DNA of 64,000 nucleotides from positions 1 to 64,000 of the forward strand of contig JAIVFJ010000014.1 of assembly GCA_025765615.1 (NCBI GenBank), given 5' to 3'. The stretch's first letter is position 1. The number at the start of each line of letters is the position of its first letter. The DNA comes from Zopfochytrium polystomum (lineage: Eukaryota; Chytridiomycota; Chytridiomycetes; Chytridiales; Chytridiaceae). The notes below the pieces were generated by a model. That model worked only from the letters and a program-made list of their open reading frames with translations. It did no database searches and was not told the DNA's origin. Shown here piece after piece: positions 20,965 through 32,243 of the stretch. The translations under genes were made by a program, and so were the position numbers.

Positions 20965-22895
20965 TCATTTGTCGGACGACCGACTGGCGTGGATCCGTTC
21001 CGCGCACTTTTCGCCAAACGACATGACCATGTACACGGGGTTGCTAGTGGTCATTCGGGTTGCGATGCCGGCGTCCGTGATGTACAAGTTGTCCGTTCCA
21101 AAGACCTTGCAATCGGTGTCGACGACGGCGCGGCCGCCCTTTGTGCCGTCGTCTTCCTTGTCGCCGAGTTTGGTGGATCCCTGCCAGTGGTTATTTCCGG
21201 TGCGGGTCGCGTTGATGTACCGTGCGATGGCGTCGACGTCTGCGGGGTCGTAGGTGGCGGGGTCAGGGGCGACGGGGGAGAAGCGCGGGTCGGCGCGGCG
21301 GCCGGCGACGAGGAACTCGCTGAGGGAGCGGGCGGCGGCGCGGAGGTCGGCGCCGGCGGGGTCGGAGAAGTACGGGTTGCCGCGGACGGAGACCAGGCCG
21401 TCGGGCGTGTAGACGATATCGGCGGAGGACTGGATGCCCTCGCCGACGTACCACGGGCAGCCGAGGCGGCCGCCGAGGGTGGAGGACGGGGAGCAGATGG
21501 CTTGCGCGGTGATGGTGGTGGTGGTGTTGGTGATGTTGTTGGTGACCGGGACGTCGTACCACATGACAAAGACGCGGCCGTAAAAGGTGTAGGGTCCTGT
21601 CCTGTTGAACAGGATCTCGTCCTTGAAGGGCTCCTGCGGGTTGTACCAAACCTCGGATACGTTGTAAATCTTGGCCACCGGGTGGTCGATCTGCACGGGG
21701 ATTGCAGGGTTGTCGTACACTGTGTTTGGAGGACGTTGGAGTGCGAAGTGCGCAATCGGGAATTGGACAGAAATTAAAAAATGGAGAGGAAAGGAAATCC
21801 AAGTTTACCTCCTTTCCCGACAGGAGAAATGATCCAGTCGTCCGCCGCGTAATGGTTACGACCAAGCTTAGCGGCCAGCTGAAGCATGTCTTGCGGGCCG
21901 ATGCCCGAGTTGAACAGCAGCGGCGAGGTGCCGAACACACCGGCAGCGAGAACAACGACATTGGACCGGTACACGACCCGCGTGCCGCGGTAGGTAGCGT
22001 TGACTCCAGTGATGATGCCGCCCTCGCGCACAAGGTTGTCGACTTTTGTGTACATTTGGAGCGTAAGATTTGGAAGAAACGGTCGGTCGAGGAAGTAGCC
22101 GCGGAGCGGCCCTCCTCGTTGACCGTGAACAGTGTAGAAGACGTCTCGGCCAAAATTTTTTTCCTTCGAAATTAGGGGAAGAAGAAGAATAGATGCATGT
22201 TGTCAACGAACGCGCCACACGTCTCGGACACTTCGCACCTTTTTGTTGTACTCCACCTCGGTGACGACCTCTGTAAAATTCATAGACAAAAAGATATCTT
22301 TGAGGACAGGGTAAATCTCAATGTGAGCCTCGGTGCCGTCCGGGCTTGTAATTGGGCTTGCAGGACAGCGGGCCGACACCTCGTCCTGGGCGGCGACCAT
22401 GTCTGCCGCCTTCCACCCGTCGGGGTAGTATCTGTCCCAGTACCTGTCGGGCGGGTGGAAGTGCTGACCGGCGTTGACGACGGAGCCGCCGCCGAGGATG
22501 CAGGCGGCTAGCTCGGTGACCTGGCTGCAGTAGATGGGGTCGGAAAGGTCGCCGCGGGTGGAGTACGACATGGCGGCGAGGGACCAGAGGTCGAAAGCTG
22601 TGAAGGTTGCGTTTGCGGCTTTCATCCAGTCGGACTGCCACCGGCCGCCCGAGTCGTAGAGGGACGGCCCGCCGCGTTCGAGGAGAAGGACCTTGTTGCC
22701 GCGCTCGGCGAGGCGCACGGCGTTGACCAGGCCGGCCGCGCCGGCGCCGATGACGATGTAGTCCCAGCCGTCGAGGGCGGCGGCGGTGTCATTACCGGCC
22801 GGCAGGTTGACGGCGGCGACTGGGGATGTGACAATGAGGGCCGCAAGGAGCGCGGCGGCGGCGAGTCCCGTCGCCGTCGTCGTGGTTGTCGTCAT
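20965..22895 (-). CDS. Secreted GMC-family FAD oxidoreductase (cellobiose-dehydrogenase-flavodomain-like)
   Basis: Three phase-matched exons (22895-22239, 22163-21809, 21719-20965) give 588 residues. The start ATG precedes a Thr-rich then Ala/Leu-rich signal peptide (residues 1-28). The FAD-binding Rossmann motif VIGAGAAG is at about 48-55 with LLLERGG following, and the second FAD contact region GGGSVVNAGQHF comes later in exon 1. Exon 2 carries VVVLAAGVFGTSPLL and SGIGPQDML, the GMC signature 2. The C-terminus has NNHWQGSTKLG (candidate catalytic His 515) and DNLYITDAGI...TTSNPVY (candidate partner Asn 564). This His/Asn pair and the wording around it resemble the dehydrogenase domain of fungal cellobiose dehydrogenase (CAZy AA3). 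There is no cytochrome domain. It probably oxidises an extracellular sugar or alcohol; the substrate cannot be decided here. Confidence 0.88.
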
Positions 22896-24051
22896 CGTCG
22901 ATATGTTGTTGGAGAGAGAAAGAGAGAGACAGAGAGAGAGAGAGAGTGTGTGTGTGTGTGTGTGTGTGTGCGTGCGTGGTGTGAGTGTTTTTCTCGATTT
23001 CTTTGGTTCTCTCTCTTTCTGTCTCTTTCTCTCTCTTGCGGTTTTTCCTCTGTCTCTCCGCTGTCTCTCCACTGTCTCTCCTCCCTCTCTGTCTCTGACT
23101 GACTCTCTTCTCTTTTCTCTCTTTCTGTTGTGTTGCGCGCTCGGTTTGCTGGACTGGCCCCAAAAAAGGGAAAAAAGTGGCATCTCGACTTTTCCGGAGT
23201 TCGGAGGCTTTCAGTGTTTGGAGAACGGGGCAAGAGGGCAAAGTGACAGGGGCAACGGATGGAGAGACGGGAAATTTTTTTTGTGGGGGGGGTCGCGATC
23301 CGATCGAATGGCGGTCGTTGTCGGTCCGTCTGTTGTATTCAGCTGGTCCGTGTTTAGTAGGCAGCAAAGATATGTGCGGGAGGGTTTGACTCGAGTCGAG
23401 TCGGCCGAGTGCGCAACCGACAGTCGACGGCTCGGCGGGTTTGGAAGTATGTATTAAACAGTTACTGCTAACTATCTGCAAATAGGTGCAAGAGAGAGAG
23501 AGAGAGAGAGAGAGGGAGGGAGGGAGGGGGTGGTCAGCCACCCACGCTGTTCGGGGGTTGTTTGTTGTTGGGATCAAAGGAAGAACAAAAAAAAAAAAAA
23601 AAAAAAAAAATTGTGAAAGGGCAAGACAGCCTCTTAACCCTTTCAACCCTGGTTCAAGTGCGTCCCCGTTGTTGAATAGAAAAAACGACAATAAAAATTT
23701 TGTTACTGTGGTGGGAACTGGGGTTCGGGTGGAATTCCAAAAAAAGCTCGACGAAAATCGGCAAAAAGGGGAGAGAAATCTCTGATTACAAAAAGGATCA
23801 AAATTATTCGTTTTTGTCTTAATTTGACGAATTCATTTTTTTTTTTCGTCCTTCTTGGCACATCCAAAAATTGAGGATCCCCACAAAAGAGCCTGACGTA
23901 AATTTAATGTGCTGCACATCGTTTCACTTTCGACTTGCCACTCGCCCAAACTGTCTCCCACAAGAACGGGGAGGCGCCCCCCAAACCCTCGTACGCGAAG
24001 TGAGAAAAAAAGGAAAAGAAAAAAAAAAAAAACAAACTCAAAAACAAAAGA
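22896..24051. other. Intergenic region, purine and dinucleotide repeats
   Basis: Upstream of the GMC gene: (GA)n and (GT)n runs at about 22913-22970, a long CT-rich tract to 23130, an AG repeat at about 23490-23512 and A-homopolymers near 23588-23610. No coding sequence is supported despite long low-complexity frames. Confidence 0.6.
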
Positions 24052-25204
24052 ATGCACACCGCAACCTTCACCCTCCCGCCCCGCCCGACCCCCGCACTCG
24101 CCTACCAGCGCGTTTCGCCCGACAACGACGACGACGACGGCAGCGGCGAGGGCCACCGCCGCGCGGCGACGCTGGCGCGGCTGCTGCGTGAGGACGACGC
24201 GCGCGCGGGGCGGTTGTACGCGCGGTTCCGGCGGGCCGCGGCTGGTCGTGGCGACGACAACGACGGCGACAACAACGACCTTGACGGCAAATCGACGGCA
24301 GAGGGGTGGGCCGGGGTGCTGCTGTGGCACGTTGCGCGGCGGGCCGCGGCCGACCGGCAACTGCTTGCGCCGCGGGCTGCGCGGTGGCGGTCGCCGCCGG
24401 CGCCGGCGGGTGCGGCGGGGGAGGGGGAGGCGGCCGACGACGACGACGGCGACGGCGACGAGGCGGTGCGGGCGTGGGGTTGCGCGGCGTCGGTGCGGTG
24501 CGGGCGGCTGCTGGGTGCCGCGGCGGCGGCCGCGGAGGCCGTTGCGAGCTGTGGCGGCGGCGGCGACGGCGGCGAGGAGCGGATGCCGGAACACGTTGTC
24601 GCGGCGGTTGGGGCGGTGTACGCGGCGGCGACTTCGAGCGCTGGTTCGGCGGCGGAGGCGGTTTACGCGGCGGTGGAGAGCGGGCGCGGGGTGGACGGGG
24701 CGGGGCTGGTGGCGCTGACGGGGGCGTACGGGTGCGTTGTGGGATGGTTTTTCGACGAGGAGGAGGAGGAGGTCGAGGAGGAAAAGAGTAGTTCAGAGGA
24801 AGCGGAAGGGCGGGGCGGTGGCGCTCGGGATGTGGCTCGGGGTCGGTGCGGCGGGGGACGCGCGCGGGGCGGGGTCGGCGGCGATTGCGAGCGCGCGGCG
24901 GGCGGGCGACGGGCGGGGGTCGCTGCGGCGGTTGCTGAAAGAGGCGGTGACGCGCGATGAGAACGTGGCGGCGGAGGTCCTGGTCGTTGCGGACGCGCTC
25001 GAGGGGATGCACGCGTAGGTGCGCAGCGTCGAAGGGCTGCCGAGCGAGGATGAGGTGGCGCGGGTGCTGCGCGGCGGAGGCGGCGGCGGCGGCGGCGAGA
25101 AGGAACCTCTGAGCGAAACAGCCGTTAAAGGAGCGCCGCGCAAGGGTGCGAGACAATTCCATACTGACGGCGACGAGGCGAGGGTAGCGGCCGCTGACGA
25201 GTGA
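24052..25204 (+). pseudogene. Ala-rich acidic reading frame with a frame change and in-frame TAG; doubtful gene
   Basis: From ATG 24052 a frame runs about 245 codons with alternating Ala-rich helical segments and Asp/Glu linkers (for example HRRAATLARLL, GWAGVLLWHVARRAAADRQLL and a DEEEEEVEEE run near 24765). After the acidic run, sensible sequence continues in the third frame (VALGMWLGVGAAGD...LLKEAVTRDENVAAEVLVVADAL). That frame meets a TAG at 25016 and then reads on (VRSVEGLPSEDEVARVL) to 25204. No splice pair that repairs both breaks is obvious. It could be a decayed gene, a gene with missed introns or a consensus error. The opposite-strand frame (25162-24068) is Arg/Pro-rich and looks like a GC artefact. 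No family is recognised. Confidence 0.4.
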
Positions 25205-26252
25205 AATTCGCTCCGTTTTCTACTTTCCAGCACGTGAAAAGTCTTGCTACCGCTTCTCGTCGGTCCCCCCGTCCCGCCCCGTCCACCTCGAAATTTTGCA
25301 AATTTTCCCCTCGATTTCCTTGTTTTTTTTTTTTTTATTTTTTTTTTCGTCGTGCATCCGATTGAAATACAATCAAACGTCTAGGCTCTTCCGCGCACGC
25401 GCACGCGCGGCGGGGCATCTAGGTTGTGGCAGCAAAATTAGATCGGCTGCGTTTTTGCCCTGCAGGAGGCCATTTCAACCTCGCCCACGTTTCCTCGTTT
25501 CCTCGTTCCAATCCTACATCACCAATCAGCCCACCTTCGCCCCCTCCCAACCACCACAGGGTCTCGGCTTCGTGCGGCGCTGCGGCGGCGGCGTGAGGAG
25601 GACGAGTGGAAGGGGGGGTGGGAATTTTCCAACAGGTGGTGGTTGCAAAGCAGAGTATTCAGGAATTGTGTTGGTACAGCCAGGTGACAATTGTTTTCAG
25701 CCACCACAATCACTTCATCAATTCTCAACCATTTGCCATCAAAATTGGTGGGCAAATAGCCTGATTGCAGCACATCACAATCCATTAATCTTTTGGATTT
25801 GCTGCAGGGAGGACATATTTTTTGCAGACATCGAAGCTCGTGAAATAGAGCGGAAAATTGCGTGACTGGCAGGAAGTGGAGTTCAGTTCCACGCCGCTGC
25901 AGTTAGCAGAACCTAGATGAAATTGGTTGATGGTTAATTCCAAACGTGAATGGGTGCGCCAATCAGCACAGTTCGGGAAATGCAGTTTGCGTTGTGGGGG
26001 CGTTTTTTATTGTTGTCATTGCTGGTGTGCTGGCGGTGGTTGTTGGCGGCAGCGGGGCTCGGGTTGGGAGGTAATGGCCGTGGCGGTGGCGGTCGTGGTG
26101 CCAGAACCCGTCGATCCAGGCGGCGAGGCGGTGGTCGGGGCACGGGACGAGTCCGAGGGCGAAGGCGGGCCAGCGGCGGCGGACGAGGGTCAGCCAGTGG
26201 GTGGTGGAGGCGGCCGCGCTCTCGGGGCCGCCGTCCGGCCGGTTTCGTGCGG
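25205..26252. other. Mixed region with a low-GC insert
   Basis: T-homopolymers lie near 25325-25350. From about 25640 to 25930 the sequence is distinctly AT-richer than both flanks and encodes nothing recognisable, suggesting an inserted and decayed element. The remainder is GC-rich with only low-complexity frames. Confidence 0.4.
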
Positions 26253-27216
26253 TCACGCTGTGGAGTAGCGGGCACAGGCGCTAGGCCCATTCGGTCTGCG
26301 AAATGTAGCAGCGGAGCGTGGAAAGCGAGGCGCCTCCGTGGTGCGCCGAGGCAAATTCGTTGAATGGCGGCCCAGCCCTGCGTAAAGACCCATTCTTCGG
26401 GGTCCCCTCGGTGGAACGCTTTCTGCATGTGCCGCGCGGATCGGCTCGGGGAAGCATCCTACTCGTTCGCCCCCCACCGCTCGACACGACGCTGTGACCC
26501 TACGAAGCGCGGCAGCGGCGGCGTCGTCGCCGTCGCCGCCATCTGTTCCGGCGTCAGCACGAGCGACGCGGATGCCATGTGCTCCAAGAACGCGGAGGCG
26601 AAGAACGACGGGATACGGAGCTCGCCGCCGCCGTCGGCGCCAGGGCTCGGCAGAGGCAGAGCGTGCATTGTCGCAAAGTCGCGGGCGCGGTCGAGGGTCG
26701 CCGTGGGGCGGCAGCCGGGCGGCGGTGGCGGGGGCGGGCGGGCGCCGAGGGCGTCGAGGAACTCGAGTCAGGTGGGGTCGCGCCGTCGATCACGGTTGGG
26801 AAGCGGCGGTGTGATGAGAGATCCCAGGTGGCGCTTTCGGTGGGCCAGCGGCGCAGCAGTAGGGCTGACCGGTGCACCGGATCGCCGTCGTTGGGCCCTG
26901 TTGGGGGTCGTTGGTCGCTGCTGGTGGTGGTGCTGTTGCTGGTGGTGATCCTGCTGTTGCAGCTGCTGCGGCGCTGGGTAGTCTTCCGCTTGGTCGGCGT
27001 TGATGCGATGGAGTGGCTGGAGCCGGGGTGGGTGCGGGGGCGCGGCTGCAGCGGTGGTGGTGGTGGAGGCGGTTGGTTCGTGAAGGAGAGTGGTGCTCGC
27101 TGACGGGCGACGACGACATGGGTACCCAAAAGACCATGGATTGTTTTGTTAAAAGATGAAATTGAGAGGGGGTTACTCCTCATTGGTGGAGTTGCGTGTG
27201 TCCACAGTCCCGGCAC
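26253..27216 (-). pseudogene. Uncertain minus-strand coding debris
   Basis: Two minus-strand frames look protein-like and each is interrupted by a single TAG. One holds HALPLPSPGADGGGELRIPSFFASAFLEHM, TAG at about 26459-26461, then a Trp-containing stretch. The other holds YISQTEWA, TAG at 26278-26280, then TARNRPDGG and ALGLVPCPDHRLAAWIDGFWHH, continuing to about 25963. They are in different frames, so a frameshift or intron is also required. No domain is recognised. The upstream part (to 27216) is Ser/Pro-rich. Best described as a decayed gene. Confidence 0.3.
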
Positions 27217-27662
27217 TCGGCTGTGAAATTGTTATTCACTTGACATCCGCAATAGTTCAAATTTGTAATACATAGGTATAATACTGCAGGTTGAAAAGAA
27301 TGGCAGACAGTGCCGCCAGCCAATCTCCATTCACTCTCTTCTTGCTTGGCACATCACATGATTCTGGGCAGCGGGGGACACAAGTGAACGGTTGCTTCGG
27401 CTTGCTTGCTTTCCCTGTTCCGAGGAATTATCAAGTAGGGGTCCAGGTTTAAGTGTTTGGATTGGCGGTCTGTGTGCCTGGCACGTGAAGGACGAAGGAG
27501 AGGGCAGCACGGTCTCGTGACTCCCGCCAAGAAGAAGAAGAAGAAGGAACGCAAGTCCCGTGCCGTGCCGTGTCGTCCAATCAAAGGAAGCCGTCGATTG
27601 CTTGCTTGCTGGACATGCTTCCTGTCTCGTTCGACGCACAAATCACTCTCTCGCTCTCTGTT

Positions 27663-27708
<46 letters not shown>

Positions 27709-27939
27709 TCTCTCTGTCACTTCTTCTCTATCTCTGTCTATCTCTGTCTCTCAGTTTCTCTGTCTCTCCCCCTCTCTCCTCTATCTCCTCCTCTCCGGAC
27801 ACAATCTCTCTGTGCGTGCTGTCTCTGCCTCGCTGGGCGAAAATATTTCATATGTACATGTAAAATAATAAAAAACGAACAAAGGGACAAAGAAAAAAAA
27901 AAGAAAAAAAAGAAAAAACAAAAAAGAGATCACTCCCTG
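27217..27939. other. 5' region of the disordered-protein gene, CT-rich
   Basis: Contains a long (TC)n tract at about 27655-27780 and an A-rich stretch at 27890-27928 directly before the proposed start. The reading frame of the downstream gene stays open back to 27457, but only through repeats. Confidence 0.55.
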
Positions 27940-29538
27940 ATGACGACGATTACAACGACCACCACCAACACAGAGACAGAGACAAGGCCCGAGACGATGG
28001 TGGTGACATTGGCGACACCGGCGGCTGCCTGTGCGACTGCGACTTCAACGCCGCCCGCCACCCCTCCTCCTCAGCCTGCACCACAAGCACCATCATCAAT
28101 ACTACCACCACCACCACCACCAGCATCATCGTCTGCTGTATCCTCCTCCTCTTCCTCCACCTCGGCATCTTTTTGGGCATCTGCGCCAGCAGCGTCTTCC
28201 GCATCATCGGCGGCCGCCACCACCACCACTTCCAACACCTCTAGTCCAACAGCATCGTCGCAGCTGCCACCACTTGAAGCACCACCACCATCGGATGATA
28301 CCGCTGTAGGAGCAGACTCTGCATCTGCCTTTGCCACGCAGCAACGCAAGGACTCGGCCCTTTCCCTGTCGGCTCTGTCCGTGCCTCCTTCAGCTGCTGC
28401 TGCTGCCGCTGCCGCTGCTGCTCCCGCGTCCACTGCGACCTCTGCCCCCGACACGGGGCCGCCGCCGCCGTCATCCACTCGCTCGTCGCTCCGTCGCCTG
28501 TTTGACGCCGCGGCGACCCGCTTTCCTCGCCGCCTGCGCAAGTTGTCGGCCCCCTCCTCCACCACCAGCGCGGACCCGACGGAGGACGCCGCGATTTCCG
28601 CCATCCCTCCACCGCCCGCTCCCCAGCACCACCACCACCACCACCACCACCAGCGCCATCGCAGCCTCCAACAGCAGCTTTCCGCCTCCGCCTTCTCGTC
28701 ATCTTCGTCATCCTCGTCCTCTTCCTCCTCCAGTCCGTCTGCTCTCTCCAGCTCGTGGCCCGCGGGGGGGTCCGACAGCAACAGCTCCGCCACATCCTTG
28801 GCACACTCTCAAACTCTCCCCGCCACATACCGAAAGTCGAGCTTGCGCCAAACCCCGAGCTCGGACACGGACGAGGACGACCCGAGCGGCGGCGCCGCCG
28901 CTGCCGCGGCCGCGGCCGCCGGCGGCCCGCGGGGCCGCCTGCGGGTGCACTGGTCCGACGGGAATCTCCCGCAGCTGCTCCCCCCCTCCACGGGCGAGTT
29001 TGGGGCCACCCCACGTGGCGGTGGCAGCAGTGGAGGACCAGGCGGAGGAGGAGGGGGAGACAGCAACAACAACAAGCCCACCCTCGCCGGGCGGCGCAGC
29101 TCGGCTCCTCCGGAACGCAGCAGGCGGCGCGTCGGCAACGTCTTTGACTTTGAGTCCGACGACGGGGACTTTAAATCATCTCCCTCGTCGACATCCACCT
29201 CCTCTGCCATGCCCTCCTCGTCGTCCAAGCTCTTGTCCACCTCCACCACCCCGCGGCTGCGCCCCCCGCAGCGGCGGCCGACGGCGTCTGTTGTGGCAGG
29301 CAAGTCGTCGGACGACGCGAGCAGCAGCCACGACGAGCTCTTCTTTGACGACGGAGGCGACCAGTCGGACGGCGCGGGCGCCGACTCGGACTCGGCGGTG
29401 GGACGCATCCGCGCACGCCAGGCGGCGGCCTTTTCCAAGCACTTCCGGCGGGACCGCGCGGGGTCGGCGGCGGCTGACCATCGCAAGTCGATGATGCTGT
29501 TTGGAACGACGAGCAGGACCGCGAGCGTCGGCTACTAA
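27940..29538 (+). CDS. Intrinsically disordered Ser/Pro/Ala-rich protein, function unknown
   Basis: Single exon, 532 residues from ATG 27940. The upstream in-frame extension consists of microsatellite translation, so this ATG is preferred. Nearly the whole protein is low complexity: Thr and Pro/Ala runs, poly-Ser, poly-Ala, an eight-His run and poly-Gly. Short islands look functional: a basic helix SLRRLFDAAATRFPRRLRKLS (about 185-205), an acidic SDTDEDD followed by poly-Ala, then GRLRVHWSDGNLPQLLP, a SAPPERSRRR basic patch, NVFDFESDDGD, and a C-terminal GRIRARQAAAFSKHFRRDR. The R-V-H-W tetrad fits the RVxF/W docking pattern used by protein phosphatase 1 regulators; that is inference from a short motif. 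A regulatory or scaffold protein is likely; no family is recognised. Confidence 0.68.
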   Translation: MTTITTTTTNTETETRPETMVVTLATPAAACATATSTPPATPPPQPAPQAPSSILPPPPPPASSSAVSSSSSSTSASFWASAPAASSASSAAATTTTSNTSSPTASSQLPPLEAPPPSDDTAVGADSASAFATQQRKDSALSLSALSVPPSAAAAAAAAAAPASTATSAPDTGPPPPSSTRSSLRRLFDAAATRFPRRLRKLSAPSSTTSADPTEDAAISAIPPPPAPQHHHHHHHHQRHRSLQQQLSASAFSSSSSSSSSSSSSPSALSSSWPAGGSDSNSSATSLAHSQTLPATYRKSSLRQTPSSDTDEDDPSGGAAAAAAAAAGGPRGRLRVHWSDGNLPQLLPPSTGEFGATPRGGGSSGGPGGGGGGDSNNNKPTLAGRRSSAPPERSRRRVGNVFDFESDDGDFKSSPSSTSTSSAMPSSSSKLLSTSTTPRLRPPQRRPTASVVAGKSSDDASSSHDELFFDDGGDQSDGAGADSDSAVGRIRARQAAAFSKHFRRDRAGSAAADHRKSMMLFGTTSRTASVGY

Positions 29539-30201
29539 AGAGGAATTAAAAAAAGGAGAACAGAGTCCCTCGAAGAGAGTCTCTCGCACGGCACTTTCAC
29601 CATTACCCCTTCTTTTCCCCCTCCTTTCTTCCCAGTGCCCGACCCTTTGTACAGGAAAAACCCTCCAGTCCTCCAAAAAAAAAAAAAATTAAGGGTGTTC
29701 CGTTTGTGTGCGCGAGCGTGTTCTTTTATCTTTTATGCACGTAACTCCAAAAAGCGACAACCCTCTTCGCCGTCTTTTCCCCTTCGCCCCAACTAACTTC
29801 TTGCGTCGTGCTCCATACTTCATCCAATCAATTTTTTTTTTTTTTTTTTTTTTTGCACACCATCTTACTTTAACGTTGGTCAACAAACACGTGGTTTTTT
29901 TTTTGTGTGTGTTAGTTTGTTTGCTTTGCAGTTTTTATTGTTCACACCGCCCCCCCTTTTTTTTTGGCATTTCATCACCCGTTGTTGTCCTGCCTTGCCC
30001 CCTGCCTCTTCGTGTTCCCTCAACGTCCCCTCCCCTCCCCCCCTTATTCAGTAGTCCAGTTCTTCCTCCTCCCCGCTCCTGCTCTTTCTCGCTCTCTACT
30101 CTTCTACTTTTCTTTCTTTTTATGTCCAGTCCGTGCCCTTTCGTCAGTACCGCTTCGCCTCCCCCCGCCCCGCCCACCCCCTTGCCTGCATCTGTTCCCC
30201 T
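29539..30201. other. 3' flank and pyrimidine-rich intergenic sequence
   Basis: T-homopolymer runs near 29830-29852 and CT-rich sequence to 30180. No supported coding region. It ends at the left end of the DNA transposon. Confidence 0.6.
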
Positions 30202-30216
30202 GGGGATTGTCTAAAA
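30202..30216 (+). repeat. Left terminal inverted repeat of the Harbinger-like element
   Basis: GGGGATTGTCTAAAA, preceded by CCT; exact inverted match to 33554-33568. Confidence 0.85.
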
Positions 30217-30268
30217 ACAGAGGTCACTGCACAAACTAAGCTTTATTGAACAACAGTGCCTTCTTGTC

Positions 30269-31437
30269 CTAGTTCTCGAAATTTTTGTAAATCAAAATTA
30301 AGCCAACCCGAACGCCATTTTTATCCACAACCTCACGGCGCTCTACTTCATCCGTTACTTGACGTGGAAAATTGGCTTCAATGGTGATTGTGTTAAGCAG
30401 AAAATGTTTCACGCCTAACACCAAGAGATTGTCCCACTCACTGTGGTCGTCCATTTTCCAGACATTACCACCTTCATCTGAATCGCGCACATAGGTGGCA
30501 ATAATTGACTGCCTATCGCCTGGTACTTTAAATGTGACGCTGTGCCCCGACAGTAAGTGAACAAGGACGAGCACATGACCTGGCACTGGGACCACATGGA
30601 TGAAGTGGTCAGACGGAATTGATATGGTGGGCCTCAAAGCCGAGGTCAAAAAGTCGACAGAAAAGCCACCGTCACCACGCAAGGATGGAGGCGGAGATGG
30701 CTGTATTTGTCGCAAATTTGAAGGCGTGACCGCTCGAAAGTTCTTGTTGAAACGCCCAGGTTGATTTGTGACGTCTTCCATCGAGTATCGCATGTTGGAG
30801 TTGTTCGCAAGGACGTCTGCGCTGAAGGGCTCCCCGTCATATTTGCGCTTGCGTGGGTACAAAGGCTGCGGATTCTCACGGTTGCGCAGCATTTCTGTGG
30901 GACCGTCGAAGTCAGTAGAATCGCCGAAATGGAACTCTTTGTCCGAGATGCTCTCGTCGATGTCGGAGTCGTCTGGCTGAGCAATGGGTGAGGCAGCAAC
31001 AGGCTCGTCAAAGGAATGAGTGTGGCGCTGAGAGGGCTCTTTCTTGTCCGAAGAATGGAGTAAGGAGGCAAGGAGCGACCCTCGCGCGAGAGTGTTCTCT
31101 TGAAGAGCTCGCCAAGCTTGGGAGGGCCGCAAGGAAGGCAGGGAGAGAGGGGAACGGTGAGATCATGTGCGTTATGAAGTCAACGTCTTTCCACACCCTT
31201 ACCAGCAATTTTCGAACGGATGAACGGAACGCCAAACTTGGAAAATTTAGGAAAGTGCTTTTTGATGTCAGCCCCTCGAATTGGTTGCGGCAGGAGGGAC
31301 CAGTCGACTTTTGCGCAGGCGGCGTCAAGGTTTTTCTGATCTTTCTCACACCATGTATTGTTATAGTCAATCTTGCGAGCACGGCCAGGGATTTGGCGCG
31401 CGCTGCTTTCGCTGCTCTCTTCACTGTCTGATTTCAT
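30269..31437 (-). CDS. Harbinger accessory DNA-binding protein (SANT/Myb-like)
   Basis: Exons 31437-31203 and 31116-30269 (GTAAGG donor, CCCAAG acceptor, phase 1) give 360 residues. The N-terminus (about 15-85) has a compact basic module with spaced Trp and hydrophobics (NTWCEKDQKNLDAAC, WSLLPQ, KKHFPKFSKFGVPFIRSKI, then WRAL across the intron). This fits the SANT/Myb-like fold of the second protein of Harbinger elements, which helps bring the transposase to the element ends and into the nucleus. A KRK-type basic stretch (PRKRKYDG) could be a nuclear signal. The C-terminal half is a mixed alpha/beta region without a recognised family. A TATAAAA lies about 30 bp upstream of the ATG, near 31466. 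Family role is inferred from position and composition. Confidence 0.7.
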
Positions 31438-32176
31438 TGCGGTTTTGCAGCGAGGGGGGTGTTTTATACTATTCTTGCGCGTTTCATATTTGTGGGTTCG
31501 CCATGGAAGCAAGCGATACAGGACGATAGGTACAGAGCGAGGAATGGTGTGCGCTTGTGTGAGCTATGAGCATGTGACAGACAGCGAGGGGGAGAGGAGA
31601 GAGGGCTGGAGACTGGGCAAGAGAGTGAAAGAGAGACAAGGCATGCGCCGCATATGAACTGTTTTGCACAGCTCGGACTTGGGGCCAAGGCGCACACCAC
31701 CAATGACTCTTCACTCTTCGTTTCACAATGCAGCGTTCAGGCAGGGCTTCTCTTTTTTTCCTTTTTTCCCCCGTTTTGTTTTTTGGCTGCAACGCGGTCT
31801 AAACATCACGCGACTGCACAAAAATAAAATTATTGTGCATTTTCAATTTGGGCTTGGTACGCGGTCTAGTTGCTAATGGGTGGCTCCTTTTGTCAATTGG
31901 TAAAGTAGACCGCGTGGCTGTTTTTTGGACCGCGTGGTCAAAATCTGTACCGTGATGGTGACTTCTTTACCGCGACGAGAGATGTTGTGCAATGGAATCT
32001 TGTTTTGTTGACAAGAAAAAAAATTCAACATCTTTTTTTTTTTCGCACTTCCGTCTCGCAATGCAAGTTTCCAAACAACCGAGTCCGTTAATTGTAAACA
32101 CGCGTCCAAATGATCAATTTCTCTGGCTTTATTGTGGCTCGGACCCCTATTCTCCGTGCTGTCTTGTTTTCTCTCT

Positions 32177-32243
<67 letters not shown>

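Noticed and set aside
22786..23691. Long frames on both strands upstream of the GMC oxidoreductase
   Set aside because: They translate (GA)n, (GT)n and CT-rich repeats and have no domain.
24068..25162. 364-codon minus-strand Arg/Pro-rich frame
   Set aside because: Composition is that of a GC-rich antisense frame and it contains no hydrophobic core pattern.
24052..27216. Nuclear reassignment of TAG to a sense codon
   Set aside because: The Gln/His-rich gene appears to end at TAG (15898-15900), and the better-supported genes contain no internal TAG; local decay explains the interrupted frames more simply.
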